A DNA stretch of 64,000 bases from Paenibacillus swuensis (GCF_001644605.1 NZ_CP011388.1:2632501-2696500), one strand, 5' to 3'; shown: positions 31,799 to 41,198, counted from the stretch's first letter. Notes: generated by a model from the letters alone, not told the origin. Program-made: numbers and translations.

Positions 31799-31904
31799 GG
31801 ACACATTTCTGTAGTGTAAGTAGTAAATTAGGGCTATTTTGTGCAACCTTTCCAAGTTTCTGGCGTCTAAGTAGGGGACTAATAAACGGAAGGGGTAATA
31901 AGTC

Positions 31905-32672
31905 ATGAACCAAAAGTCCAGCAAGTGGATTGTGCTAGGTGTGGTTGCAGGCGCGTTAACGATGTTCAGTTTCACAGGCGGAGGTGTTGCATCCTTGATC
32001 GGTAATGAACCCGTACATGCGGAAGCGTTGGCCCCGGCGGTAAAGAACACGATTACAGTTACAGGTAAAGGCGAACTAAAAGTGGAGCCGGATGTAGCTT
32101 ATATTTCGTTCGGTGTGGCAACAAAGGGCAAGACAGCGAATGAAGCGCAGAAAGCGAATGCAGCAGCGTATAACAAGCTTACCAAAGTGCTTTTTGAGCA
32201 ATATAAACTGGCGGCGGCCGATGTAAAGACAAGTTCTTTCCAAGTGCAACCGGAGTATAACTATTCCGAGAAGGAGCAGAAGCTCATCGGGTACACAGCC
32301 AATCATATGGTACAGGTCACTTTTCGCAAAATAGACGGTATCGGAGCGCTTCTGGACGCGGTTTCCGCTGTCGGAGCCAATCGGGTAGATCATATTCAGT
32401 TTGATACCGAGAAGAAAGACGAGTACGAATTACAGGCGTTGGAGAAAGCAATGGCTAATGCGGAAGGCAAAGCCGCGGTATTGGCGAAAGCCTCCAAGCG
32501 GGAGTTAAAAGGCGTGTCCAACATTATTCAGCAAGGCGCTCAAGCCGCGCCGGTTTATCTGCAAACCGAGATGTTACAAAAGAGCATGGTTGCGGACCAA
32601 GCCGGCGGAACTTCCATTCAAAGCGGACAAATAACAATAACTACAAATGTCAGTGTGCAGTTCGATTTCTAA
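31905..32672 (+). CDS. SIMPL-domain (DUF541) secreted protein
   Basis: A 255-residue protein with an N-terminal signal or anchor segment (WIVLGVVAGALTMFSFTGGG) and a SIMPL/DUF541 domain: TVTGKGELKVEPDVAYISFGV, then LIGYTANHMVQVTFRKI and the closing ITITTNVSVQFDF. Members are periplasmic or cell-surface proteins of uncertain role, some linked to oxidative stress or oligomeric ring assembly. GGAAGGGG precedes the ATG. It lies upstream of two secreted stalk-domain genes in the same direction, 60 bp from the first, so a surface-protein operon is plausible. Confidence 0.85.
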   Translation: MNQKSSKWIVLGVVAGALTMFSFTGGGVASLIGNEPVHAEALAPAVKNTITVTGKGELKVEPDVAYISFGVATKGKTANEAQKANAAAYNKLTKVLFEQYKLAAADVKTSSFQVQPEYNYSEKEQKLIGYTANHMVQVTFRKIDGIGALLDAVSAVGANRVDHIQFDTEKKDEYELQALEKAMANAEGKAAVLAKASKRELKGVSNIIQQGAQAAPVYLQTEMLQKSMVADQAGGTSIQSGQITITTNVSVQFDF

Positions 32673-32732
32673 AGCTTTATCCGGATAGCTTACCAAGCAG
32701 CACGCGTTAGACAGAGAGAAGGATAGGTATAC

Positions 32733-34457
32733 ATGTTGTTAAGACAAATATCGATACTGGCCGTAGTCGCTGCCTTGGGGATGTCGATCTTCGCCCCAGC
32801 CGCTTCGGCCGTATCTACTTCAAGCTCATTAATACTGCTTTATCTGAACAAAAAGCAAGCGATGGTGAACAACGATACGGTTACTCTGGATTCGCCCGCA
32901 ACGGTCGTGAACGGCAGGACCTTTGTGCCGCTTCGTTTCCTGCAGCAGTCTTTCGGATTCCAGATGTCCCTAGTGAACGGGAAGATTACAATCAGCACGA
33001 GTACGGCTACGCTGCTCATCGATATGAAGAAAAAGGCGGCTTACGCCAACGGAACCTATGTGCCATACAGCCAGGCGGTTGCGGTTCGAAACGGTAGAAC
33101 GCTGATTCAGTTGAAATGGGTTGCGGATTATATGGGCGCCCGTTATGTGTATCATCAAGATTTAGGGCGTATTGATATTTATTACGTGAAGACAGCGAAC
33201 GGTGTTTACGAATCCGACGGTTCCAAGCCGGTTGCCAAATTCACTTTCGGTAAATCCGCTTATCGCATCGGGGAACCGGTGAAGTATGTGGATTTGAGCT
33301 ATGATCCCGACGCGGAGGGCATCTACCATCGCAGTTGGGGAGGAAAGCAGGAAGCTTTCTTCAAACCCGGTGAATATACCGTGTCCTTGCGAGTAATTGA
33401 CTCGAAAGGCCGCGTGAGTGATACATATGAACGGACATTAACGATACTGAACGAGCCTTTCTTAACGGAGCAGGAATACCCGATCTTTACACAAGCGGTA
33501 GGCACGGAGATTGAAGGCGGCCGCAAATACTTGTCGGGCTTGCCCCAAATTGTGAAGTCAACCTTCGACAACACGAATCGGCCGCTGATCGTCAGCGACA
33601 GTCCTGAGCTTATTCTGGAGCCGGGTATTCTTTATCAGGACACGGTCAACGGTAAAGCCAGGCTCTACGCTAACCACCAGAACGGGATGGACCGTAAAGT
33701 TCAATTCGCTATCGCGGTGACGAACAAGTCGTCTGCGCCGGTGAATGTAACAACGACCAATAAAGGGGAAGTCTACCCATCAAAATACGCAAATTTGGCG
33801 GGGCATCAGGCTTCCGTTGATTTTCTCATGTATGATCCGTTGAACAGGAAAATGACCGTTCCGACAGGGGGAACGATGGTTTACGTTCTGATGCCGGATT
33901 TCTTCCCGGCGTCGGGAGTAAACGCGTTCTATGACGTGGAGACGGATGGTCCGGCGCAATTCTCTTTTGTCGCCATAGACTCAGGAACGCCGCCGGAACT
34001 GTTCTCATCCTTGATGCAGCTGGGCAGGGGCATTCATAACAGGGGTACCTTTAACTATTCCGAAACAACGTGGGATGTGGCTAAAGGCGCGATCTATCAG
34101 CCTTCGCGCATTATTATCGGAGACGGCGTAACGGATCCGTTCGGACAAGGCATCGATGCGATGAATGGGATCCCGAGCGTGAACAAAGGGAACTATGGAG
34201 TTGTAAAGAAGCTTCGCATCGACAGCCCTCCGAAGATGGCTGTTATGGTCATGGCGCGCGGCGGAACCTTCAAGGGACCGTTCAAGATTAACGGCGAATT
34301 CGTGATGGTTCGCGACAGCGGGGTGTTGTCTTACCTGGACGGACCGCTGATCATTGCGAAGACGACAGGTTATGAGCGTACGCTGGACATCGAATTTACG
34401 CCGCCCGCGGGATCGGCTTTCCCGATTGACATGATTTTTTATCCGCTCAACGACTAA
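32733..34457 (+). CDS. Secreted protein with stalk domains and PKD-like domain (copy 1)
   Basis: A 574-residue exported protein. A signal peptide at 1-26 ends in APAASA. Copper-amine-oxidase N-terminal-like stalk repeats follow at about 30-150 (VNGRTFVPLRFLQQSFGF; VRNGRTLIQLKWVADYMGA). Next comes a PKD/Ig-like strand region at about 170-245 (YSDP-type YVDLSYDPDAEG, GEYTVSLRVIDSKGRVSD). A large C-terminal module of about 320 residues begins near RPLIVSDSPELILEPGILYQD and matches no domain I know. The protein directly downstream has the same layout and clear identity throughout, so the two are tandem duplicates. Export and wall association are inferred; there is no LPXTG motif. Ribosome site AGAAGGAT. 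Confidence 0.82.
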   Translation: MLLRQISILAVVAALGMSIFAPAASAVSTSSSLILLYLNKKQAMVNNDTVTLDSPATVVNGRTFVPLRFLQQSFGFQMSLVNGKITISTSTATLLIDMKKKAAYANGTYVPYSQAVAVRNGRTLIQLKWVADYMGARYVYHQDLGRIDIYYVKTANGVYESDGSKPVAKFTFGKSAYRIGEPVKYVDLSYDPDAEGIYHRSWGGKQEAFFKPGEYTVSLRVIDSKGRVSDTYERTLTILNEPFLTEQEYPIFTQAVGTEIEGGRKYLSGLPQIVKSTFDNTNRPLIVSDSPELILEPGILYQDTVNGKARLYANHQNGMDRKVQFAIAVTNKSSAPVNVTTTNKGEVYPSKYANLAGHQASVDFLMYDPLNRKMTVPTGGTMVYVLMPDFFPASGVNAFYDVETDGPAQFSFVAIDSGTPPELFSSLMQLGRGIHNRGTFNYSETTWDVAKGAIYQPSRIIIGDGVTDPFGQGIDAMNGIPSVNKGNYGVVKKLRIDSPPKMAVMVMARGGTFKGPFKINGEFVMVRDSGVLSYLDGPLIIAKTTGYERTLDIEFTPPAGSAFPIDMIFYPLND

Positions 34458-34484
34458 CCAGATCCACTAAAGGAGAGAAGCGAA

Positions 34485-36248
34485 TTGAAACCTTGGCAAC
34501 GCCTGACGGCAATGACAGCCATCGCTTCCGTCCTGGTCAGCGGTTTACCGCTGTCCGCGGCGAATGCGGTGTCTTCGACATCAAAGTTGATTTATCTTTA
34601 TTTTGACAGTAAGGAAGCTTATGTAAATGGTGAAAAGGTCATGCTGGATACGCCGGCAACCGCGATCAAAGGAACGACCTACGTGCCCATTAAATTTCTC
34701 GGGGATCAACTGGGCTTCAACGTGACTTATAATGCGGCCAAGAAGATGACCGAGATTGTGGCGGGAACGACCGTCATTCAACTCGATTTCAAAAGAAAAG
34801 TAGCCTACGAGAACGGCATGCCCGTTCCGATTGATACGGTAGCAGCCATTGTAAATGAACGTACGATGCTCCGAGTAAAACAGATGGCGAGATACCTCAA
34901 GATCAAGGAACCGGCATATAACGCGGAACTGAAGCGGTTGGAGCTGTCTTTCGTGCCGTCGACGGAAAGTCTTTATGATCCGAATAAGAAAAACTCCCGT
35001 CCGGTAGCGAAATTCACCTTCAGCAAAACCTCCTACGCCAAGGGTGAGCCCATCGAGTACGTAGATTTGAGTTATGACTCCGACGGGGACCCGATTTCGT
35101 ATACGTCCTGGACAGGCAAGCAGGATGCATACTTCGAGGCAGGCACCTATCCGGTAACTCTGAAGGTAACCGACCGTACCGGCCTTGTCAGCAATGTGTA
35201 CACAAGAAATGTAACGATCACCGATGAGTCTTATATGACGCGGGAGCAGTTCGCTCTGCAGATGCAGAAGCCGGGCAGTTACATCTCCGATGAGGAGTTT
35301 CCGGAGCTGTTCGCCAACCTGAGAACCGCCACTTATGCGGACAAAACGGTGGAGAACGATCTGTCCAGACCGCTGTTATTCAGTGACAGCCCGGAAACCT
35401 ATAAGCAAAAAGGTATTCTCTATCAAGATCGAATCAACGGGGCGGCCCGTATTTATGCGCATCACATTAACGGTATGGCCGAGCCGACCAAGTTCGCCAT
35501 CTATCTGACGAACAATAGCGATCAGGAAGTGAAAATCCTGACGACGAATAAGGGTGAAGCCTATCCTTCATCGAATCCGGCGTTAGTCGGTCACGTGGCG
35601 TCCATGGACTTCTTGCTCCATGACCCGACCAACGACAACATGTCGGTAGCGCCGGGTGAAACCGTCGTCTATCGCGAGTTGCCTTCGTTCTACCCGATGA
35701 TGGGCATGAACTCGATCTACGATGTGGAAACCACCGGCGAACTGACGGTAACCTTCGCGGCGACGAGCCTTGACGCCGGCCCGGAAACGATCACGGACGG
35801 CACTTATCAACCGCTGGAGCGCAGCGTGCATATCCGCGGAACGTTCCCGTATGCGGATACCCATTGGTATGTGGACGGCAGCACCATGACCGAGCCTAAG
35901 CGAATCGCGATTGCCGACGGGACGACCGATCCGTTCGCGTCCGGAGTAGATGCTGTTACAGGCACCGAAACAACGAACAAGGGAAGCTTCGGTGTCGTGT
36001 ATAATCTGCATATTGAGAACCCGAAGAAGATGGCCATTCTGTTTATCGCAAGAGCAGGAGGTTACAAAGGACCGGTTCGCATCAACGGCAAAATTGTACA
36101 AGTTCCGAAGTCAGGCATCCTGACACCGCTGGACAAATATATGCTGCTAGACCGTACATCCGGAACTGAAGCCACGTTGGACATTGAGATTACGCCGCCG
36201 GCGGGTTCAAATCTGCCTGTGGATCTCGTCTTCTATCCGTTAGACTAA
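34485..36248 (+). CDS. Secreted protein with stalk domains and PKD-like domain (copy 2)
   Basis: A 587-residue tandem paralogue of the preceding gene, 27 bp away. The signal peptide ends SAANA. Stalk repeats cover about 30-150 (IKGTTYVPIKFLGDQLGF; VNERTMLRVKQMARYLKI). The PKD-like segment contains YVDLSYDSDGDP and GTYPVTLKVTDRTGLVSN. The C-terminal module shares landmarks with copy 1: LLFSDSPETYKQKGILYQD, TTNKGEAYPS, DGTTDPFASGVDAV, and the final TPPAGSNLPVDLVFYPLD. It starts at TTG with AAAGGAGAG upstream. A terminator follows, so the SIMPL gene and both copies may form one unit. Confidence 0.82.
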   Translation: MKPWQRLTAMTAIASVLVSGLPLSAANAVSSTSKLIYLYFDSKEAYVNGEKVMLDTPATAIKGTTYVPIKFLGDQLGFNVTYNAAKKMTEIVAGTTVIQLDFKRKVAYENGMPVPIDTVAAIVNERTMLRVKQMARYLKIKEPAYNAELKRLELSFVPSTESLYDPNKKNSRPVAKFTFSKTSYAKGEPIEYVDLSYDSDGDPISYTSWTGKQDAYFEAGTYPVTLKVTDRTGLVSNVYTRNVTITDESYMTREQFALQMQKPGSYISDEEFPELFANLRTATYADKTVENDLSRPLLFSDSPETYKQKGILYQDRINGAARIYAHHINGMAEPTKFAIYLTNNSDQEVKILTTNKGEAYPSSNPALVGHVASMDFLLHDPTNDNMSVAPGETVVYRELPSFYPMMGMNSIYDVETTGELTVTFAATSLDAGPETITDGTYQPLERSVHIRGTFPYADTHWYVDGSTMTEPKRIAIADGTTDPFASGVDAVTGTETTNKGSFGVVYNLHIENPKKMAILFIARAGGYKGPVRINGKIVQVPKSGILTPLDKYMLLDRTSGTEATLDIEITPPAGSNLPVDLVFYPLD

Positions 36249-36261
36249 TCTTGTCGAAATG

Positions 36262-36295
36262 AAGACCAAGGAAGAAATACCCTTGGTCTTTTTCT
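36262..36295 (+). terminator. Terminator after stalk-domain pair
   Basis: AAGACCAAGG and CCTTGGTCTT are perfect 10 bp arms, followed by TTTCTTT. Confidence 0.9.
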
Positions 36296-36374
36296 TTGCA
36301 TATGATTGATGTTCTAAACTATTAATAGTATATTTAGGTTTGTCTTAAATTCCTTAGGGAGGAGCTTGAACCCT

Positions 36375-37823
36375 TTGCTTTTCAATTCATATCCGTTCTT
36401 ATTTATGTTTTTGCCCCTAACTTTAATCGTGTATTTCTTATTGAATCGCTTTAATTACTATAATGCATCCCGGTTGTGGCTCGCTGTCGCTTCCTTGTTC
36501 TTCTACAGCTATTGGGATGTCCATTACCTTCCGTTAATGATGGGTTCGATTGTGTTTAATTTCCTCATCGGAAGCAGCCTGACGAAGACATCCGAAAAGC
36601 CGAACGCGCCGCGTAAAGGCATTCTGATCTTCGGGATCATAGCCAACGTCTCGCTGTTAATCTACTACAAATATGCGGATTTCTTTATAACGAACATCAA
36701 CAACGCCACAGGCTCGGAAATCGCGCTCCTGAAGTTGGTATTGCCGCTGGGTATCAGTTTCTTTACCTTTACGCAGATTGCCTACTTGGTCGATGCGTTC
36801 CGCAACCAGGTGAAAGAGTATAACTTTGTGAACTATGTGCTGTTTGTGACGTTCTTTCCTCATCTGATCGCGGGACCGATCTTGCATCACAAAGAAATGA
36901 TGCCGCAATTCGCGGATAAGGAAAACAAACGGTTCAACTATACGAATGTGGCCGCGGGTGTGTTTATTTTTGTACTGGGTCTGTTCAAAAAGGTCGTCAT
37001 CGCGGACAGCTTCGCGCCCATCGCAACCCAAGGGTTTAACGGAGCCGCATCCTTGGGCTTTATCGAGTCCTGGGTGACGTCTCTGTCGTATACGTTACAG
37101 CTTTATTTTGATTTTAGCGGATATTCGGATATGGCGATCGGTATTGCCTTGCTGTTCAACGTGGTATTGCCGATTAACTTTGACTCCCCTTACAAGGCGC
37201 TGAGCATCCAAGATTTCTGGCGCAGATGGCATATGACATTGAGCCGTTTTCTGCGGGATTATATCTACATTCCTCTCGGCGGTAACCGCAAAGGGGTATT
37301 CCGTACTTACTTCAATTTGGCCGCGACGTTCATTATCGGGGGGATATGGCACGGTGCCGGGTGGACATTCATCGTATGGGGCGTTATGCATGGCGTCGGG
37401 CAAGTGATTCACCGTCTGTGGGGTAAGCTCGGTTTGAAGATGCCGAAGTTTGTCGCATGGTTCATTACATTTAACTTCATTAACATTACGTGGGTGTTTT
37501 TCCGCGCGGAGAATATGACACAGGCATTCCATGTATTAAAAGGCATGTTCGGATTGCACGGGATGGATCTCCCGAGTTTCTTCGCCACCAGACTTAACCT
37601 GGGTTCCTTAAAGTCGTACGGAGTGGAATTCGTCGCAGTTTCACCGCTGAAGCTATTAGGGATTGCTGCGTTCTTGCTGGTGTGCTTCGCCCTGAAGAAT
37701 ACCAATGAGCTGCGTGCTGAGATGAAGCCGAGATGGGTGACCGCGATCATGCTGGCGGCCTTGTTCGTCTATTCCCTGTTGAACTTTAACCAGATCAGCG
37801 AATTCCTGTACTTCAACTTTTAA
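36375..37823 (+). CDS. MBOAT-family membrane O-acyltransferase
   Basis: A 482-residue polytopic membrane protein of the MBOAT family (DltB, AlgI and PatA relatives). Such proteins move acyl or acetyl groups across the membrane onto extracellular polymers. Family marks are FDFSGYSDMAIGIALLF, the NFDSPYKALSIQDFWRRWHM segment and the catalytic-histidine stretch IGGIWHGAGWTFIVWGVMHG. The TTG at 36375 gives the usual start MLFNSYPFLFMFLPL and lies 10 bp after AGGGAGGAG; a TTG at 36366 would touch the ribosome site. The next gene encodes a one-helix SGNH-like protein, the standard partner (as AlgX/AlgJ or DltD). The polymer modified is not evident; no dlt genes are near. Confidence 0.9.
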   Translation: MLFNSYPFLFMFLPLTLIVYFLLNRFNYYNASRLWLAVASLFFYSYWDVHYLPLMMGSIVFNFLIGSSLTKTSEKPNAPRKGILIFGIIANVSLLIYYKYADFFITNINNATGSEIALLKLVLPLGISFFTFTQIAYLVDAFRNQVKEYNFVNYVLFVTFFPHLIAGPILHHKEMMPQFADKENKRFNYTNVAAGVFIFVLGLFKKVVIADSFAPIATQGFNGAASLGFIESWVTSLSYTLQLYFDFSGYSDMAIGIALLFNVVLPINFDSPYKALSIQDFWRRWHMTLSRFLRDYIYIPLGGNRKGVFRTYFNLAATFIIGGIWHGAGWTFIVWGVMHGVGQVIHRLWGKLGLKMPKFVAWFITFNFINITWVFFRAENMTQAFHVLKGMFGLHGMDLPSFFATRLNLGSLKSYGVEFVAVSPLKLLGIAAFLLVCFALKNTNELRAEMKPRWVTAIMLAALFVYSLLNFNQISEFLYFNF

Positions 37824-37848
37824 ACTTTAGAATCCGAGGTAACCTGAC

Positions 37849-38937
37849 ATGAAATCCAGAACGTTCTTGCTAGGCTTCCTTGCGTTCTCTGTCTTGTTCG
37901 CAGGGTTGATCATGACATTTACATTCATCTTCGATCCGTTCCAATTCTATCGGAAAGCGACATGGTATGAACCGCTGTTTTCGATGGAGGAGCGATTCCA
38001 GAATCCGGGTCTGGCCCGAAACTATGACTATGACACGATAATTGTCGGCAGCTCCATGACGCAGAATTTCGTGCCGTCTTATGTGGATAAAGCGTTAGGC
38101 GGAAAGACGATGAAGCTTTCCATGGAAGGCTCCACCTCCAAAGAGCATAATCTGATCGCCAACGTGGCCATTCGCACCGGTAAAGTGGAGAAGGTCATCT
38201 GGGGATTGGATTATTTCTCTCTGCGGGGCGGGGCGGATAATGTGAGGGATGATCAAGGCGGCTTCCCGAGCTTTTTCTATGATGAGAATCCGTTTAATGA
38301 CGCTAAATACTTATTCAACCTGACTACCGTAAAGGAAATGATTAAGATTGGGAAGGGCATGGTGTCCGGGGATCGGAAAGCGAAAAATCTCGATATGCTG
38401 AACAATTGGCACGCTTATGCCAAGTATGATGCGGATCAAGTGTTGAAGAACTACGAAGCGGCCAAGGCGATGGAGGTCGGTTTCGGTAAGAACGAGGATG
38501 ATCTGGAAAGCGTCCGGAGCACGTTCGAGAAGAATATTCTGGAGCTGGTGCGCGCTCATCCGGAGATAGAGTTCTCGTTCTACTATCCGCCGTACTCCGT
38601 GCTTCGCCAAGAGGTGTGGTACAGCCTGAACAAGAAACGCTATGAAAATACCGATTATATGCGCAAATATATGGTGGAGAAGCTGACGGCGCTGCCGAAT
38701 GCGAAGGTGTATGATTTCCAGGCAGTGAAGTCGATTACGTTCGACCTGAATGTGTACAAGGACATTTCCCACCATTCCCAAAAGGTGAACGAGTTCATCA
38801 TCGATTCCATCGCGAACGATCAGCACCGCGCAACAGCGGAGAATATTGATGAGTTGAACACGGCCCTGACGGAGCAGGTTTCGAATCTGGACGCAACAGT
38901 GTTCGACAGCGAGGGAACGGAAGCTGTGAAGCAGTAA
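37849..38937 (+). CDS. SGNH-hydrolase-like partner of MBOAT acyltransferase
   Basis: A 362-residue protein with a single N-terminal membrane helix (LLGFLAFSVLFAGLIMTFTF) and an extracellular domain. IIVGSSMTQNF at about 66-76 matches the block I Ser of DltD/AlgJ-like SGNH enzymes (GSS rather than GDS). YKDISHHSQKVNEFI near the C terminus supplies an Asp-x-x-His pair. These proteins hand the acyl group from the MBOAT protein to the polymer. It is 25 bp downstream of the MBOAT gene and ends before a strong terminator. The polar C-terminal tail (about 30 residues) has no recognised motif. Confidence 0.82.
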   Translation: MKSRTFLLGFLAFSVLFAGLIMTFTFIFDPFQFYRKATWYEPLFSMEERFQNPGLARNYDYDTIIVGSSMTQNFVPSYVDKALGGKTMKLSMEGSTSKEHNLIANVAIRTGKVEKVIWGLDYFSLRGGADNVRDDQGGFPSFFYDENPFNDAKYLFNLTTVKEMIKIGKGMVSGDRKAKNLDMLNNWHAYAKYDADQVLKNYEAAKAMEVGFGKNEDDLESVRSTFEKNILELVRAHPEIEFSFYYPPYSVLRQEVWYSLNKKRYENTDYMRKYMVEKLTALPNAKVYDFQAVKSITFDLNVYKDISHHSQKVNEFIIDSIANDQHRATAENIDELNTALTEQVSNLDATVFDSEGTEAVKQ

Positions 38938-39002
38938 GTTTGACATATTTCCCGGGGAATCGACGCAGTATGTTGTTTCCTGTCAATTTCACCTGAGATG
39001 AA

Positions 39003-39036
39003 AAAAGCCCGACTCATCCGAAGATGAGTCGGGCTT
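39003..39036. terminator. Strong bidirectional terminator between SGNH gene and clpP
   Basis: A perfect 15 bp stem (AAAGCCCGACTCATC / GATGAGTCGGGCTTT) with loop CGAA. The six A on the left give a U run for clpP transcripts, the main direction. Confidence 0.95.
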
Positions 39037-39043
39037 TCAGCGT

Positions 39044-39625
39044 TTATACGCGCTCGATAACCTTGTCGATCAAACCGTAGTCAGCCGCTTCCGCAGCGGA
39101 CATGAAGTAGTCGCGATCAGTATCTTTCTCGATGCGCTCCAGCGGTTGGCCGGTACGCTCAGCAAGAATGTGATTCAGCTTATCGCGCATCTTCAGAATG
39201 CGTCTGGCGCGAATCTCGATGTCGCTGGCTTGACCTTCAGCTCCGCCAAGCGGTTGGTGAATCATCACTTCGCTGTTCGGAAGCGCCAAGCGCTTGCCTT
39301 TAGCACCTGCGTTCAGCAGGAATGCGCCCATGGACGCCGCCATACCCACACAGATTGTGGAAACATCGGGCTTGATGAATTGCATCGTATCGTAGATGGC
39401 CATACCGGCAGTAATGGATCCGCCAGGGCTGTTAATGTATAAGCTAATGTCTTTCTCCGGATCTTCCGCTGCAAGGAACAGCAGTTGGGCGATGATCGAA
39501 TTGGCTACAACGTCGTTTACGCCGGTGCCCAGGAAGATGATGCGATCTTTCAACAGACGGGAGTAGATATCATAAGCGCGTTCTCCCCGATTGCTTTGTT
39601 CGACGACCATAGGAATGAAACTCAT
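39044..39625 (-). CDS. clpP: ATP-dependent Clp protease proteolytic subunit
   Basis: A 193-residue serine peptidase that forms the double-ring chamber fed by ClpX and ClpC. The catalytic triad is visible at Ser98 (GMAASMGAF), His123 (VMIHQPLGG) and Asp172 (TDRDYF). The start [24 protein letters not shown] is the usual one; AGGAGGA lies 7 bp before this ATG, and a longer frame upstream has no such site. Monocistronic, with its own promoter and terminator. I found no clear pair of CtsR boxes (GGTCAAA repeats), although the -35 hexamer itself contains GACC. Confidence 0.97.
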   Translation of the reverse strand: MSFIPMVVEQSNRGERAYDIYSRLLKDRIIFLGTGVNDVVANSIIAQLLFLAAEDPEKDISLYINSPGGSITAGMAIYDTMQFIKPDVSTICVGMAASMGAFLLNAGAKGKRLALPNSEVMIHQPLGGAEGQASDIEIRARRILKMRDKLNHILAERTGQPLERIEKDTDRDYFMSAAEAADYGLIDKVIERV

Positions 39626-39745
39626 GGACGATTCCTCCTGATAAATGAATTTGGTTATGCGATTAACTACCGAATGCAGACGAATCCACACCCCAGTATC
39701 GCAAGCTAATTAGTAAGTATATCCCAATCCCCTAATTATAACCCT

Positions 39746-39774
39746 ATCATACCTAAATCGAATCCGAAGGTCAA
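39746..39774 (-). promoter_or_regulatory. Probable clpP promoter
   Basis: On the minus strand TTGACC (39774-39769), a 17 bp spacer, TATGAT (39751-39746). This predicts a leader of about 115 bases. Confidence 0.65.
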
Positions 39775-39876
39775 GGAAAGTCAAACTAGGGTATAAAAAA
39801 AGCTTCCCTCGCAGAGAATGATGAAGTCTGCATAAGGAAGTTGTCGTTAGTTACTGTATGTGGTGTGAAAATATAA

Positions 39877-39951
39877 TGGCGCGCCCGCGAGGAATCGAAC
39901 CTCGATCTCAGCCTTCGGAGGGCTGCGTCATATCCATTGGACCACGGGCGC
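39877..39951 (-). tRNA. tRNA-Arg (CCG anticodon)
   Basis: Read on the minus strand: acceptor GCGCCCG with CGGGCGC, D arm TGGTCCAATGGATATGACG, anticodon loop CTCCGAA (CCG), T arm GAGGTTCGATTCCTC, CCA encoded. Confidence 0.93.
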
Positions 39952-40055
39952 ATCTGCACAGTAATGAAAATTATATAATACAGCCGATCAAAAAGCAAGC
40001 CATTATCTCTATGAAAATAATGGCTTAAATTACCGCCTATTTTTAGTTTGTCAAC

Positions 40056-40084
40056 TTGCATTAAAGCACCGAATTGAGTATGAT
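40056..40084 (+). promoter_or_regulatory. Probable cggR-gapA operon promoter
   Basis: TTGCAT (40056-40061), a 17 bp spacer, TATGAT (40079-40084). The CggR operator begins six bases downstream, as in Bacillus subtilis. Confidence 0.65.
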
Positions 40085-40089
40085 GAATG

Positions 40090-40125
40090 TGGGACTTAAA
40101 TTGATGATGTGGGACGTAATGAGTC
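40090..40125 (+). promoter_or_regulatory. CggR operator
   Basis: The sequence reads TGGGAC-N6-TGAT-N4-TGGGAC-N6-AGTC. The Bacillus subtilis operator is CGGGAC-N6-TGTC-N4-CGGGAC-N6-TGTC with the same 20 bp period, so geometry and core match. It lies in the untranslated leader, which supports the downstream TTG as the cggR start. Fructose-1,6-bisphosphate would relieve repression, by analogy. Confidence 0.75.
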
Positions 40126-40172
40126 CAACCCGTAATTGTAACGATGCGGGAGGCAGGAGTGACGAAGCCGAT

Positions 40173-41198
40173 TTGAGAACACTTTTAAATATTCAAAAAC
40201 AGCTTCTGCCCGACATGATCGAAGTCTTTCGCAAGAGGTATCGCATTCTTCACTACGTCATGCTGACAGGATCTGTTGGCAGAAGGACGCTCGCCAGCGC
40301 CTTGGGGATGACGGAACGTGTCCTGAGAGCTGAAGTGGATTTCCTTAACGAACAGGGACTCGTGGAAATTGATAAAGTGGGAATTCGTATAACGGATTCG
40401 GGTGAACAGTTGGTCCAAGAGATGGATTCCTTAGTCACCGAATTGTTCGGGCTAACGGACCTCGAAGAGCGTATTCGCCAGGCTTTCAACATTAAGCAAG
40501 TGATCATCGTGCCCGGTGACGCCGACGTTTCGCCGCATGTGAAGCGGCAGTTGGGGCAAGCGGTAGGGCAAATGCTTCGCAAGCATGTAAAGCCCAACGA
40601 TGTCATCGGCGTGACCGGCGGGTCCACCCTGGCGGAAGCGGCGAATCAACTGGGACAAACGTCCGGTTGGAAGGGAACCTGGTTTGTGCCCGCGCGCGGC
40701 GGACTGGGTGAGAGCATGGAGTTTCAAGCCAACACGATTGCTTCCATGATGGCGAAGAAGACTGGTGCAGGTTACCGACTCTTGCATGTACCCGATAATA
40801 TCAGCGAAGAAGCTTATCAATCCCTGATGCTTGAACCTAACATTCAAGACATCGTGCAACACATCCGCAAAGCCCGTATCGTAATTCACGGAATCGGGGA
40901 TGCTATGTCAATGGCCCGAAGGCGCCGTGTCGGCGCGGAAACGGTGCGAGAGTTGCAAGCGGAAGGCGCTTTGGCTGAGGCGTTCGGATACTATTTTGAC
41001 AGAGAAGGTAAGGTTGTACATAAGACGCGAATGCTTGGACTCAGGCTGGAAGACATTCAGAGCATGGAGCTCGTGATTGCCGTAGCCGGGGGGACCAGTA
41101 AAGCGGAGGCGATTCTTTCCGTTCTGCGTTTTGGTCATCAGGATGTGCTCATCACCGATGAGGGCGCCGCGTTAGCGATGGTTAAAGATTTGCCCTGA
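40173..41198 (+). CDS. cggR: Central glycolytic genes regulator
   Basis: A 341-residue SorC/DeoR-family repressor of the lower glycolytic operon. The N-terminal winged helix (RRTLASALGMTERVLRAEVD) is followed by the sugar-phosphate-binding domain, with VIGVTGGSTLAEAAN, PARGGLGES and the late IAVAGGTSKAEAILSVL. The TTG at 40173 aligns with the start of Bacillus CggR (QKQLLPDMIEV follows) and places the operator at 40090-40125 outside the coding region; in-frame ATGs at 40074 and 40119 would put the operator inside the gene. The start's ribosome site (AGGAG, 13 bp upstream) is weakly spaced. First gene of the operon with gapA, pgk, tpiA, gpmI and eno. Confidence 0.9.
   Translation: MRTLLNIQKQLLPDMIEVFRKRYRILHYVMLTGSVGRRTLASALGMTERVLRAEVDFLNEQGLVEIDKVGIRITDSGEQLVQEMDSLVTELFGLTDLEERIRQAFNIKQVIIVPGDADVSPHVKRQLGQAVGQMLRKHVKPNDVIGVTGGSTLAEAANQLGQTSGWKGTWFVPARGGLGESMEFQANTIASMMAKKTGAGYRLLHVPDNISEEAYQSLMLEPNIQDIVQHIRKARIVIHGIGDAMSMARRRRVGAETVRELQAEGALAEAFGYYFDREGKVVHKTRMLGLRLEDIQSMELVIAVAGGTSKAEAILSVLRFGHQDVLITDEGAALAMVKDLP

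Noticed and set aside
39691-39790. CtsR-controlled clpP promoter
   Set aside because: Only a single GACC within the -35 is seen. The tandem GGTCAAA heptads expected for CtsR are absent.
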